From Noviherbaspirillum sedimenti (GTDB taxonomy: Bacteria; Pseudomonadota; Gammaproteobacteria; Burkholderiales; Burkholderiaceae_D), in the NCBI RefSeq assembly GCF_003590835.1, contig NZ_QYUQ01000002.1, positions 3,782,001 through 3,846,000 on the forward strand: a DNA stretch of 64,000 bases. The letters run 5' to 3'. Positions 44,388-52,714 of the stretch are shown here, piece by piece. The translations under genes and the position numbers were made by a program. Below the pieces are notes generated by a model that worked only from the letters and a program-made list of their open reading frames with translations, searched no databases and had not been told where the DNA came from. How positions within the stretch are numbered: the stretch's first letter is position 1; every line of letters starts with the position of its first letter.

Positions 44388-45320
44388 ATGAGCAAATCAC
44401 GTAAAGTCATTATCAGCTGTGCGGTTACCGGCTCGATTCATACCCCATCGATGTCGTCCTTCCTGCCGATTACCGGTAAGGAGGTCGAGGAAGCAGCGGT
44501 CGGCGCGATTGAAGCTGGCGCCGCGATCGTGCATTTGCATGCGCGCGACCCCTTGACCGGCCGGCCGACACAAAACCCGGACGCATTCAGGGAATTCGTC
44601 GGCAATATCAAGCAGCGTACGAATGGGGTGATCAACCTGACGACCGGTGGTTCTCCCATCATGTCTGTGGAAGAAAGAATGCAACCGGCATTGCAGCTCA
44701 AGCCGGAAGTGGCATCGCTGAACATGGGATCGATGAATTTCGGCCTGTTTCCCATGCTCGGCCGCTACAAGGAATTCAAGCATGACTGGGAAGCCCCTTA
44801 TCTGGAAGGCACCCGCGACCTGGTATTCAAAAATACCTTCAAGGATATCGAGTACATCATCAAGTCCTGCGCCGATAACGGCACGCGCTTCGAGTTCGAG
44901 TGTTATGACACGGCGCACCTTTACAACCTTGCCCATTTCCTTGACCGGGGACTGGTGAAGGGGCCGTTATTCATCCAGACGGTTTTCGGCATTCTGGGCG
45001 GAATCGGCAGTCATGCCGATGATGTCGCCCACATGAAGCGCACTGCCGACCGCCTGTTTGGCAGCGAATACGTGTGGTCGATACTGGGCGCGGGACGTTC
45101 GCAAATGCCGTTGGCGGCAATGGCGGCGGCGCAAGGCGGCAATGTGCGCGTCGGCCTGGAAGACAATCTGTGGGACGGCCCAGGCCAGCTTTCATCGAGC
45201 AATGCGCAGCAGGTTACGCGCGTACGCCGTATCCTGGAAGGCATGTCGCTTTCGATTGCCACCCCGGATGAGGCGCGTGAAATGCTGGCTTTGAAAGGCG
45301 CTAACAACGTCGGCTTCTGA
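44388..45320 (+). CDS. BKACE (beta-keto acid cleavage enzyme, DUF849) family protein
   Basis: A 310-residue TIM-barrel Zn enzyme. The metal-binding HLHARDP follows IEAGAAIV, and NLTTGGSP, FECYDTAHLYNLA and VGLEDNLW are typical of the family. BKACE enzymes condense a beta-keto acid with acetyl-CoA to yield acetoacetate and a new CoA ester (best known for 3-keto-5-aminohexanoate). Between two acyl-CoA dehydrogenases it may remove a C2-C4 unit from a ring-cleavage keto acid without ATP. The beta-keto acid is not predictable. Confidence 0.94.
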   Translation: MSKSRKVIISCAVTGSIHTPSMSSFLPITGKEVEEAAVGAIEAGAAIVHLHARDPLTGRPTQNPDAFREFVGNIKQRTNGVINLTTGGSPIMSVEERMQPALQLKPEVASLNMGSMNFGLFPMLGRYKEFKHDWEAPYLEGTRDLVFKNTFKDIEYIIKSCADNGTRFEFECYDTAHLYNLAHFLDRGLVKGPLFIQTVFGILGGIGSHADDVAHMKRTADRLFGSEYVWSILGAGRSQMPLAAMAAAQGGNVRVGLEDNLWDGPGQLSSSNAQQVTRVRRILEGMSLSIATPDEAREMLALKGANNVGF

Positions 45321-45377
45321 TGATCCGATGCCCAATGGTCTGTGCCGTCGGATTTTTACAAGTCACTAACAGGACAA

Positions 45378-46532
45378 ATGATGATACCAAGAACGATCTT
45401 TTCTTCTGACCATGAAATGTTCAGGGATTCAGTGCGGCGCTTTGTCGATACCGAACTGAAGCCATACCATGCCGACTGGGAAGAGCAGGGCATTGTCCCG
45501 CGCGAGATATGGAAAAAGGCTGGCGACGCCGGCATCTTGTGCTGCAATGTCCCGGAAGAATATGGCGGCGCCGGTTCGGATTTTTTGTTTAATGTGATTG
45601 TCATTGAAGAATTGGCCCGTGGCGGCATTACCGGGCCTGGTTTCAACGTCCATTCGGATATGGTGGCCACCTATATCGAACGATTCGGCTCCGAAGACCA
45701 GAAACAGCGCTTTCTGCCAAAGATGGTATCCGGTGAGCTCATCGGTGCGCTTGGCATCACCGAGCCGGGTGCAGGCAGCGATGTGCGCGGCATCCGGACC
45801 TCGATTCGTCGTGACGGTGACGAATATGTCATCAACGGACAGAAGACCTATATCTCCAACGGACAGCTGTGCGACTTCGTCATCGTCGTCTGTAAAAGCG
45901 ATCCTGAAAAGCCGCGCGATGCCATCAGCCTGGCGATTGTCGAGACGAATCGTCCCGGATTTGTGCGCGGCCGCAACTTGAAGAAGCTCGGCATGCATGC
46001 GCAAGATACATCAGAGCTGTTTTTCGATGATGTGCGTGTGCCGCTATCCAACCTGATCGGTATCGAGCATGAAGGTTTCAAGTACCTGACACATAACTTG
46101 GCGCATGAACGTCTGGTGCAGGCGGTCCGCAGTGCGGTTGTGGCAGAAGTGACGATCGAGCAGACCGTCGACTACACCAAACAGCGTAAGGCGTTTGGAA
46201 AATCGATCGCCGATTTTCAAAATACCCAGTTCAAGCTGGCCGAGTTGAAGGCGGCGGTAATCGGCGCGAGGGTTTTCGTTGACCGCTGCATCGAGTTGCA
46301 GTGCACGCGCGAGCTGGATGCGGTGTCGGCCGCAGCAGCCAAACTGATGTTGTCCGACCTGCATTGCCGTGTCGTCGATGAATGTCTGCAATTGCATGGC
46401 GGCTGGGGCTACATGTGGGAATTCCCTGTTTGCCGCGCTTACGCCGATGCACGGGTCGTCAAGATCGCCGGCGGTGCAATGGAAATCATGAAACAGATCA
46501 TCGCCCGCGATCTGTTTTCAGAAAAGCGTTAA
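45378..46532 (+). CDS. Acyl-CoA dehydrogenase (long-chain type)
   Basis: A 384-residue acyl-CoA dehydrogenase with ALGITEPGAGSDVRGIRTSIRRDGDEYVINGQKTYISNG and the C-terminal LQLHGGWGYMWEFPVCRAYADARV. AGGACAA precedes ATG 45378; an upstream GTG at 45342 in the same frame lacks a site. It ends the ACAD-BKACE-ACAD group. Confidence 0.93.
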   Translation: MMIPRTIFSSDHEMFRDSVRRFVDTELKPYHADWEEQGIVPREIWKKAGDAGILCCNVPEEYGGAGSDFLFNVIVIEELARGGITGPGFNVHSDMVATYIERFGSEDQKQRFLPKMVSGELIGALGITEPGAGSDVRGIRTSIRRDGDEYVINGQKTYISNGQLCDFVIVVCKSDPEKPRDAISLAIVETNRPGFVRGRNLKKLGMHAQDTSELFFDDVRVPLSNLIGIEHEGFKYLTHNLAHERLVQAVRSAVVAEVTIEQTVDYTKQRKAFGKSIADFQNTQFKLAELKAAVIGARVFVDRCIELQCTRELDAVSAAAAKLMLSDLHCRVVDECLQLHGGWGYMWEFPVCRAYADARVVKIAGGAMEIMKQIIARDLFSEKR

Positions 46533-46881
46533 CAGTCGTTCTTGCCCGCGACGGCGTTCCAGGCGACTACCGCCGAAGAATGCCGTTGCTCTGGACCGCC
46601 ATGTGAAAATCCTCCGGCGTCCATACCAACTCCCCCCAAAAATTGCCTCAATTGTGTATCACGACTGGCATGATCAAAGTCCTGTCTAAGTTGTGTTGAC
46701 AGATACGGTATGCGTGTATACGATAAGTCTTCAATAAAAAAATGATAAGTGCTCCGCGGCCATGGCTTGCCAGCCAAGGCGAACGCGGGCAAAGAAGTTT
46801 TGAGGCAAAAGATCTTGGTAGCAGAATATGCGCGCCATGATGCGAACGCCAAAATGCAGATGAATCTATGGAGGAGATGCG
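46533..46881. other. 349-bp intergenic region before the NmrA operon
   Basis: Contains a consensus-like promoter (46696-46724). No gene or clear terminator of the preceding operon is seen. Confidence 0.6.
46696..46724 (+). promoter_or_regulatory. Sigma70-type promoter with TATGCA-type operator (site 2)
   Basis: TTGACA (46696-46701), 17-nt spacer, TACGAT (46719-46724). The spacer holds GGTATGCGTGTATACG (46707-46722), matching site 1 at 6.4 kb as GTATGC-n-T-n-TATAC, five bases after the -35 in both. Confidence 0.7.
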
Positions 46882-47763
46882 ATGAAAATTCTAGTGACGG
46901 CGGCGCATGGTAATCAGGGCCGTATGCTTTTACCTAAACTCCGTGCCGCTGGTTTTGATATCCGGGCAATACGGGCAACGCCAGGCAAGGATGAAGAACT
47001 GAAGTCGCTTGGCGCAAGCGAAGTCATGGTCGGCAATGCGGCCGACCGGGGGTTCCTTGCTGAAGCGGTGGCTGGGGTCGATACGATTTATCATGTCGGG
47101 CCAACAGCGCATCCGCTTGAACGTGACATGGGCTTTGCCATGGTCGATGCGGCAAGAAAAGCCGGCACCGGACATTTTATCTATAGCTCCGCGATGCATG
47201 CGATCGCCAGCAAGATGATTCAGCACAAGCTCAAGCGCGATGTGGAAGAGCATCTGCTGGAAGCCAATATTAATTTCACGGTGTTGCAACCGGCGGATTA
47301 CATGTTTCCTCCCTTGGTCCAGTTGGCCTTCCAGTCGGGCAGATGGGAACAACTCTACGATCTCAATCGCGGGCAGGCGATGGTGGACATCGGTGACATC
47401 ACTGATGTGGCCGTGAAGGTTGCATCCGAGCGCGAGGCGCATTTCGGCGCGACCTATCAGCTTTGTGCTCCAGGAAACCATTCTGGCCATGATATTGCAG
47501 GGGCAATCCAGCGTGTCACCGGCAAGGAACTGGAAGCGGTATGGATATCGCCGGATGACTATTTCGAGCGATTTTACGGCAAGGGGCAGGGAGAAGGTTT
47601 TCGCTACGAACTTGCACTCATCCGCGCTGTGGGGCTCTGGTATACGCAATATGTGTTTGCCGGTAATCCCAACGTGCTGACCTGGCTGCTGGGACGTTCA
47701 CCTGTGACGCTGGATGAGTTCATCGCGCGTGAATGGAAAAAATTTCAGCGCGCACAGGCCTGA
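46882..47763 (+). CDS. NmrA-like NAD(P)-binding protein
   Basis: A 293-residue atypical SDR. VTAAHGNQGRMLLPKLRAAG is the NmrA-type nucleotide motif; FIYSSAMH and the absence of a YxxxK active site point to an NmrA/HSCARG-like redox sensor or an isoflavone-reductase-like enzyme. GGAGGAGATGCG gives a strong ribosome site. It heads the operon NmrA-VOC-VOC-SnoaL. Confidence 0.87.
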   Translation: MKILVTAAHGNQGRMLLPKLRAAGFDIRAIRATPGKDEELKSLGASEVMVGNAADRGFLAEAVAGVDTIYHVGPTAHPLERDMGFAMVDAARKAGTGHFIYSSAMHAIASKMIQHKLKRDVEEHLLEANINFTVLQPADYMFPPLVQLAFQSGRWEQLYDLNRGQAMVDIGDITDVAVKVASEREAHFGATYQLCAPGNHSGHDIAGAIQRVTGKELEAVWISPDDYFERFYGKGQGEGFRYELALIRAVGLWYTQYVFAGNPNVLTWLLGRSPVTLDEFIAREWKKFQRAQA

Positions 47764-47810
47764 CGGTTATGGTGGCATCGATATGCCTCATCTATTGAAA
47801 TGGAGAAGTT

Positions 47811-48389
47811 ATGAGCAGAATTTTTGGTGATGCTTTGCACGCTGCTTTCGTCGTTCCTGACATCGATCGGGAAATAGCGCGCGTGCTTGCACTGGGGATG
47901 GGGCCGGTTTTCGTGATGCGCAGGATCAGGGTTGCCGCACGCTATCGCGGCGAACGCCATGACCCGCTGATCACTGCGGCATTTGTCTATTCCGGGACAA
48001 TGCAGCTTGAGTTCCTGCAGCAGCATGATGATACGCCATCGGCTTCGATCGAGTTTCTGGCGCGCAAGCCTGAAGGCGGTTTGCAACATTTCGCCTATTT
48101 CAGCGATGATTTCGATGCAAGCTTGCAGGCAGCATCCGCCAAGGGGCAAGATTTCGATGTAGTGCAAGAATATATTCATGAGGACGGCACGCCATATGAG
48201 ATCTATATCGAGCCATCCAACGCGCCGGGATCATTGTTGATTCAGCTCGTCCAACATGGTCCGCTGGAAGCCATGTATAACCGGATGCAAGAGATTTGCG
48301 CGACCTGGGATGGCACCGATCCGGTCCGTAATGCAATCGACTTGTTGCCGAAGGATATGCAGCCCGCCTCGGAGGCTCTCTCATGCTAA
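47811..48389 (+). CDS. VOC-family protein
   Basis: A 192-residue VOC protein (glyoxalase_4 type): DALHAAFVVPDIDREIARVLALGMGPVF, GGLQHFAYFSDDF and PYEIYIEPS. It overlaps the next VOC gene by seven bases (ATGCTAA), indicating translational coupling. It is not part of the inverted duplication. Confidence 0.88.
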   Translation: MSRIFGDALHAAFVVPDIDREIARVLALGMGPVFVMRRIRVAARYRGERHDPLITAAFVYSGTMQLEFLQQHDDTPSASIEFLARKPEGGLQHFAYFSDDFDASLQAASAKGQDFDVVQEYIHEDGTPYEIYIEPSNAPGSLLIQLVQHGPLEAMYNRMQEICATWDGTDPVRNAIDLLPKDMQPASEALSC

Positions 48390-48916
48390 TCAATAAGCCG
48401 GTCAGGCAGTTCGCCTATGTCGTCAGGGATATTGAGGAAGCCTGTCACCACTGGATCAACGTCTTTGGAGCGGGGCCATTTTTCCATGTGCCGCATCTGA
48501 AGGTGGCGAAACAGCTCTATCGCGGCGAGCCTTCGCGGGAAGATTCCAGCCATGCGCTCGGTTTCTGCGGAAACATCAACATCCAGCTCATCCAGCAACA
48601 CAATGATGCCCCGTCGATGTACCGGGACATGTACCCCGATGGCGGTCAGGGCTTTCACCACATGATGTTCTTTACGGACGAGTTTGAATTTGACCGCAGC
48701 CGCATGGTGGAAAACGGCTGTCCTGTGGTCGAGGAAATCTTTGAGCAAGGTAAACATGGCGGGGGACGGATCGCCTATGTCGATGCGCGGGACAAGGTTG
48801 GCGGATTCATTGAAATCTACGAGGACAACCCAGTCATTCGTGAACTGTTCGCGGCATGGAAAGCGGAGCATGACCGGTGGGATCGAAAAACCGACCCAAT
48901 CCGCCTGATCGGCTAA
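48383..48916 (+). CDS. VOC-family protein (inverted-repeat copy B)
   Basis: A 177-residue VOC protein nearly identical to 36213-35680 (few substitutions, for example VRQF for IMQV near the start). Here it is inside the NmrA operon and coupled to the upstream VOC gene, so it is expressed from another promoter than copy A. Confidence 0.9.
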   Translation: MLINKPVRQFAYVVRDIEEACHHWINVFGAGPFFHVPHLKVAKQLYRGEPSREDSSHALGFCGNINIQLIQQHNDAPSMYRDMYPDGGQGFHHMMFFTDEFEFDRSRMVENGCPVVEEIFEQGKHGGGRIAYVDARDKVGGFIEIYEDNPVIRELFAAWKAEHDRWDRKTDPIRLIG

Positions 48917-48968
48917 GAATTCCAGGACAGGTTTTAAATTTTTAATCAACTTGCAAGATGGAGCAAAC

Positions 48969-49382
48969 ATGACGCAAGCAACCGAATTGGAAGCCAACAA
49001 ATCCCTGGCGCAGAAATTTCTTGCCGCGTTAGGCCGCGGCGATGTCGCCGGCGTACAGGAAGTGATTGCCGAGGATATCGACGCCATTTGCACCGGGACT
49101 GGCGTGATGGCAGGCAGCCGGAATTACGCGGCCGTCTGCGATGCCGTCAAGATGCTGGCCAAGACTACGAAAAACGGCCTGGATTTCCGCATCATCAGTA
49201 TCATCGCCGAAGCGGACCGCGTGGCTTGTGAAGTTGAGGGAAAGTCTACCCTCGTCGATGGACGGTCCTACAATAACCAATACTTCTTCCTGTTTACGAT
49301 CAGAGATGAAAAAATCGTGGGTATGAAGGAGTATATGGATTCCCTGCTGGTGGAAAGGGCATTCGGATCGCTCGCCGCATAG
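48969..49382 (+). CDS. SnoaL-like protein (inverted-repeat copy B)
   Basis: A 137-residue SnoaL protein nearly identical to 35532-35119, again directly after the VOC gene. The spacer here is ~52 bp and lacks the hairpin segment found between VOC and SnoaL in copy A. GGAGCAAAC precedes ATG 48969. It is the last gene before the mobile-element region. Confidence 0.88.
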   Translation: MTQATELEANKSLAQKFLAALGRGDVAGVQEVIAEDIDAICTGTGVMAGSRNYAAVCDAVKMLAKTTKNGLDFRIISIIAEADRVACEVEGKSTLVDGRSYNNQYFFLFTIRDEKIVGMKEYMDSLLVERAFGSLAA

Positions 49383-49495
49383 TTTTCACATCTGCATGAA
49401 CTGCCTGTTTCGCTAAGGTGTAGTAGTCGCGATCTGATCTGACAGTTTCCCGTTTTGACGGACGAGATTGTCAGAAGCTATTCAAAATCTTTTTA

Positions 49496-49987
49496 TCAAG
49501 TTTCGGGATTTGTTCTCTTCATAAGCAAAACGAGGAAAGCCAAATTCACGAACTGGAGGCTGGTATTGAGCTGACGCTCGCAGTTTTTCCAAAGCCGTCG
49601 ACATTTTTCAAGCCAGGCAAAAGAGCGTTCCACCGCCCACCGTTTGGGCATCACGGCAAAGGTGTGGAGCGCACTCCGCTTGGCTATTTCCACCGATGCG
49701 CCCACCGTGTCGCGCACGCCATCTGCAAATGGTTGTCCCGTGTAACCGCCATCGACCAAGACGTTGACGACGCGTGACAGCGACTTTCGATGCGAGCTGA
49801 ACGCTTGCAAAGCCCCTTTTCTGTCCGTGACATCGGCCGTTGTCACGGCTATCGCATGAGGAAAACCTTGCGTATCGACGGCAATATGCCGCTTGATGCC
49901 TGATACTTTCTTGCCCGCATCATCGCCTTTATGCTTCGCCGTATCCGCGTTCTTGACGCTCTGCGCATCAACGATCACGAAAGTCAT
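49496..49987 (-). CDS. IS5-family transposase, C-terminal DDE part (orfB)
   Basis: The 163-residue catalytic part of an IS5-family transposase: FVIVDAQSVKN (first Asp), GKKVSGIKRHIAVDTQGFPHAI, LVDGGYTGQPF (second Asp) and the Glu in WAVERSFAWLEKCRRLWKNCE. The frame is open upstream of the ATG to the A7 run shared with orfA, so it is normally made as a fusion with the N-terminal part. The last residues run to within 25 bp of the IS end. Confidence 0.88.
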   Translation of the reverse strand: MTFVIVDAQSVKNADTAKHKGDDAGKKVSGIKRHIAVDTQGFPHAIAVTTADVTDRKGALQAFSSHRKSLSRVVNVLVDGGYTGQPFADGVRDTVGASVEIAKRSALHTFAVMPKRWAVERSFAWLEKCRRLWKNCERQLNTSLQFVNLAFLVLLMKRTNPET

Positions 49988-50000
49988 GTTCGCGCTCCGT

Positions 50001-50300
50001 TCACTGTTGACGCGGGCCCCGCCAACCGCATTTTTTTAAAGCCTGCTCCAGCAGGCTTAATTCATCTTCGCCCGGTTTGTCTTTCCAGAGCTGGAAATAG
50101 TAGTACACCGTGCTTTTCTTCGGAAAATCACTCGGCAGCATGTCCCACTGGCAGCTGCTTTTGAGCAGATACAGAATCGCACAAAATACCTCGTACAAAT
50201 CCACTCGCCGTGGCTTCGTGGTCTTGCGCGCACTCATCAGTATCGGCTCTAGCTTCTCAAACGCCTCTCGGCTTATATCGCTTGCGTATCTTTTTCGTAT
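50001..50300 (-). CDS. IS5-family transposase, N-terminal part (orfA)
   Basis: N-terminal DNA-binding/dimer part of the same transposase. Family-typical sequence KRYASDISREAFEKLEPIL...RRVDLYEVFCAILYLLKSSCQWDMLPSDFP is present, but the usual ATG is replaced (the codon at 50300 is ATA; the first in-frame ATG is at 50237). It ends after LLEQALKKCGW. An A7 run near 50030 could join it to orfB, but orfB is in the +1 (-2) frame. Activity is doubtful. Confidence 0.8.
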   Translation of the reverse strand: MRKRYASDISREAFEKLEPILMSARKTTKPRRVDLYEVFCAILYLLKSSCQWDMLPSDFPKKSTVYYYFQLWKDKPGEDELSLLEQALKKCGWRGPRQQ

Positions 50301-50355
50301 CCCCGAAATTCATACAAATCTCAGGGAATTATCAAAAAGATTTTAAACGCGTTCT

Positions 50356-50553
50356 CAGGTCAATTTCAGTTGTTCAATGTGGTGATTTTATCGTGCCACG
50401 TCTTCTTCCCGTCAATCAAGGTTTGGTTTGGCCATGGCTAGGTCCCGCTGTGACTGCCGGGCTTCCCTGGCGGCGCCGCTAGTTGGCCGCAGATTTTTTT
50501 GATCGACTTGGCGTAATTGACGTAACAGCGGACGTCATGCGAAAGAGAGCCGA
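50356..50553. other. Short region between IS5 and a truncated SnoaL gene
   Basis: About 200 bp with no recognised gene. Confidence 0.5.
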
Positions 50554-50776
50554 TCAGCCGGCGTCGACGGTTTTCATAGTCTTCGGGACCAACAGATGTT
50601 TCTTGATCTTCCATTCCCCACCGACGCGAACGAAGTCGGTCTCATAGGTTGCCCATAACGTCAACGTACGGCCTTCCGGTTCCTTGAAACATTGCGTGGC
50701 TTGCACCTCGGTTTGAGCATGGGCAGTGTCGCCGTCGATGGCGATCCGGGACGATTCGATCAGGTGTTGCTAACTA
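50554..50776 (-). pseudogene. SnoaL-like gene, C-terminal fragment cut by an IS
   Basis: Minus-strand frame reading HLIESSRIAIDGDTAHAQTEVQ...LWATYETDFVRVGGEWKIKKHLL, the last strands of a SnoaL_4 protein (compare HFIGNALIDVDGDTAYGE in the gene at 1158). The 5' portion is missing exactly at the left end of the IS at 50777. It ends at a normal stop codon (50554). Confidence 0.75.
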
Positions 50777-51936
50777 CTGGTTGCGGGTTTTCCCAAAGTC
50801 CTGAATTCGGCTGAAAGTGTTTGCCTGCCTACGTTTTCCGCCATTGGCGTGAAACACGCTACAATCCGGTCGCTTTGGCGGTCGAAATGGCGGAAAGCCA
50901 GCAGTGGCAACGGATTCCAACCCAATTGAGTATCGCGCAGTTCGAGCAATTTGTCTTGCCTCACCTGATCGTGGGGAGCCGGGGTCCGGCGCCGAAATTG
51001 GGCCTGCATGCGATCTTTAACTACATTTTGCGATTGCTGTATATGGGATGCCAGTGGAAAGAATTGCCGATTGAAAAAGGGCAAGACGGTCGTCCCGAAA
51101 TTCACTACTCGCGCATTTACAGGATGTTTCGGTTCTGGCAAGCAGGTGGTTGTTTTGACGCTATCTTCACCGGTTCGGTGTCGGCGCTTCACGCAGCGAA
51201 TCTGCTCGACACCGGCGTCATCCACGGCGATGGCACGACCACTGCGGCGAAGAAAGGCGGAGACAACCTCGGTTTCAGCGGACACAAAAAGGTGAAAGGC
51301 GACAAGGTCGTCGCCTTCTGCGAACGGCGCTGCAATGTGATCGCGCCATTCGTCACGGCCCCGGGCAATCAGAATGAATCGCCGCTTTTGCGGGAAGCCT
51401 TGCCACAGGTGATGCGTATCGCCCGTGAGGTCGGTTTCTCTTTACGCGGCGCCATCGTCAGTCTGGATGGCGCCTATGATTGCCGCCTCAACCGCAAAGC
51501 GATTTTCAATCGCGGCATGACCCCCAACATCAACGCCAACCCGCGCGGCCGAAAAAAATCAAAGCGCGGGCGCAAGCCGTTCTTTGATCCCGCCATTTTT
51601 GAAGAACGGTTCAACACCATCGAACGCGTGTTCGCCTGGGAAGATAAGTTTCGGCGCTTGCTGCATCGCTTCGAGCGCGTCAGTCAATTGCACTACGCCT
51701 TTAAAACCTTGGCCTATACGCTGATCAACTTGCGGCACTTCTGCAAGAATTAGTCAATCGTTGCCGCCTTTTCATGATCGGCACATCGCGCCGGGATGTC
51801 GCTCGTCCGCTCCACCGCAAAACCGACCGCATATCGCGACAACGTCATCGTATCAACGGTCGAAACGTCCCGCTCTCCCGCTTTCGCGTTCTCGCCCAAC
51901 TCGTTCACGCCGCTTGAACTAAAAACTCGCAACCAG
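50777..51936 (+). mobile_element. IS5-family element, ~1.16 kb
   Basis: Terminal inverted repeats CTGGTTGCGGGTTTT (50777-50791) and AAAACTCGCAACCAG (51922-51936) match at 14 of 15 positions and enclose one transposase gene. No matching target duplication is visible, and two different truncated genes flank it, so its insertion was followed by a deletion. Confidence 0.85.
50887..51753 (+). CDS. IS5-family transposase
   Basis: A 288-residue transposase from ATG 50887 (the frame is open to 50821). DDE residues: HGDGTTTAAKKGGDN, ISLDGAYD-like VSLDGAYDCRLN, and the Glu in RFNTIERVFAWEDKFRRLLHRFE. N-terminal IFNYILRLLYMGCQWKELPI is the usual DUF4096 region. The gene looks intact and the element may still be active. 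Confidence 0.9.
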   Translation: MAESQQWQRIPTQLSIAQFEQFVLPHLIVGSRGPAPKLGLHAIFNYILRLLYMGCQWKELPIEKGQDGRPEIHYSRIYRMFRFWQAGGCFDAIFTGSVSALHAANLLDTGVIHGDGTTTAAKKGGDNLGFSGHKKVKGDKVVAFCERRCNVIAPFVTAPGNQNESPLLREALPQVMRIAREVGFSLRGAIVSLDGAYDCRLNRKAIFNRGMTPNINANPRGRKKSKRGRKPFFDPAIFEERFNTIERVFAWEDKFRRLLHRFERVSQLHYAFKTLAYTLINLRHFCKN

Positions 51937-52491
51937 AAATCACCGCTGAAGCGCTGGAAGATCGGCAAGGGCAGCAAGGTTGGGGTAATCTGGCTAGGCG
52001 GCCTCGGCCACATGGCGGTTAAAATCGCGGCTGCGATGGGGGCGGAGGTCACCGTGCTGAGTACTTCGGACAACAAGAAGGCCGACGCTATCCGGCTCGG
52101 CGCCAAGGATTTCGCCGTCACCAAAAACGAAGAGACCTTCACCCGTCTGGCCGGTCACTTCGATCTCATCCTTAACACCGTTTCGGCCCGCGTCAATTAC
52201 GACGCCTACGTCAGCCTGCTCAAACGCGACGGCACGTTGGTGTTGCTCGGCATCCCCGACGGACCGGTATCGGTGAATGCTTTCAGCCTTCTCATGAAGC
52301 GTAGAAGCGTCGCCGCTTCGCCGATCGGCGGCATCCGAGAAACCCAGGAGATGCTCGATTTCTGTGCCGAACACGGCATTGAATCGGATATCGAGACTAT
52401 CCCGATCGACAAGGTGAACGTGGCCTACGAACGCATCCTCAAGAGCGATGTGCGCTATCGCTTCGTGATCGACATGGCATCACTGAAGTAA
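51937..52491 (+). pseudogene. Zinc-type alcohol dehydrogenase, N-terminally truncated by the IS
   Basis: The frame SPLKRWKIGKGSKVGVIWLGGLGHMAVKIAAAMGAEV...GIESDIETIPIDKVNVAYERILKSDVRYRFVIDM is the NADP-binding C-terminal half of a YahK/CAD-type alcohol dehydrogenase. The zinc-binding N-terminal ~165 residues are lost at the right end of the IS (51936). Part of the IS is in frame, but the chimera lacks the catalytic domain and cannot be functional. Confidence 0.85.
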
Positions 52492-52714
52492 GCGGTCAAA
52501 TACTTGGCATATGCAGAAAGCTCGAGCGGCGAAAATGATATGAAGAAGTTTTGCGAACTGATTCGCTCAGGAAAGTTGCCGCGCAATGCATAACGGCCGG
52601 CTTGACGACAAATTGATGGCCTCGACGATTGACTCATCATGACGTTGACGCTGAGTGAATATCTGTTCGGAAATAATTATCACTGACACTGAATATCACC
52701 CAAGGAAAATCACA

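Larger units (their letters stand above)
48383..49382. repeat. Inverted duplication of the VOC-SnoaL module
   Basis: This segment is the near-identical inverted counterpart of 36213-35119. The two copies are separated by ~12 kb; recombination between them would invert the AraC-DUF1329-ACAD-BKACE segment. Confidence 0.85.
49473..50355 (-). mobile_element. IS5-family element (IS427/IS1031-like group)
   Basis: About 880 bp with two overlapping-type transposase frames on the minus strand. The ends carry inverted AAAATCTTTTT stretches (left 49484-49495; right the complement near 50335-50345) and AGAA termini. The exact boundaries and target duplication are uncertain. Confidence 0.75.

Noticed and set aside
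46529..46852. 107-codon minus-strand ORF between ACAD and NmrA
   Set aside because: It covers the promoter at 46.7 kb, has no ribosome site and no recognisable domain.
49440..49472. CTGACA/TGTCAG inverted repeat left of the IS5 element
   Set aside because: Only six-base arms with an irregular loop; it may be part of an older IS end but cannot be supported.
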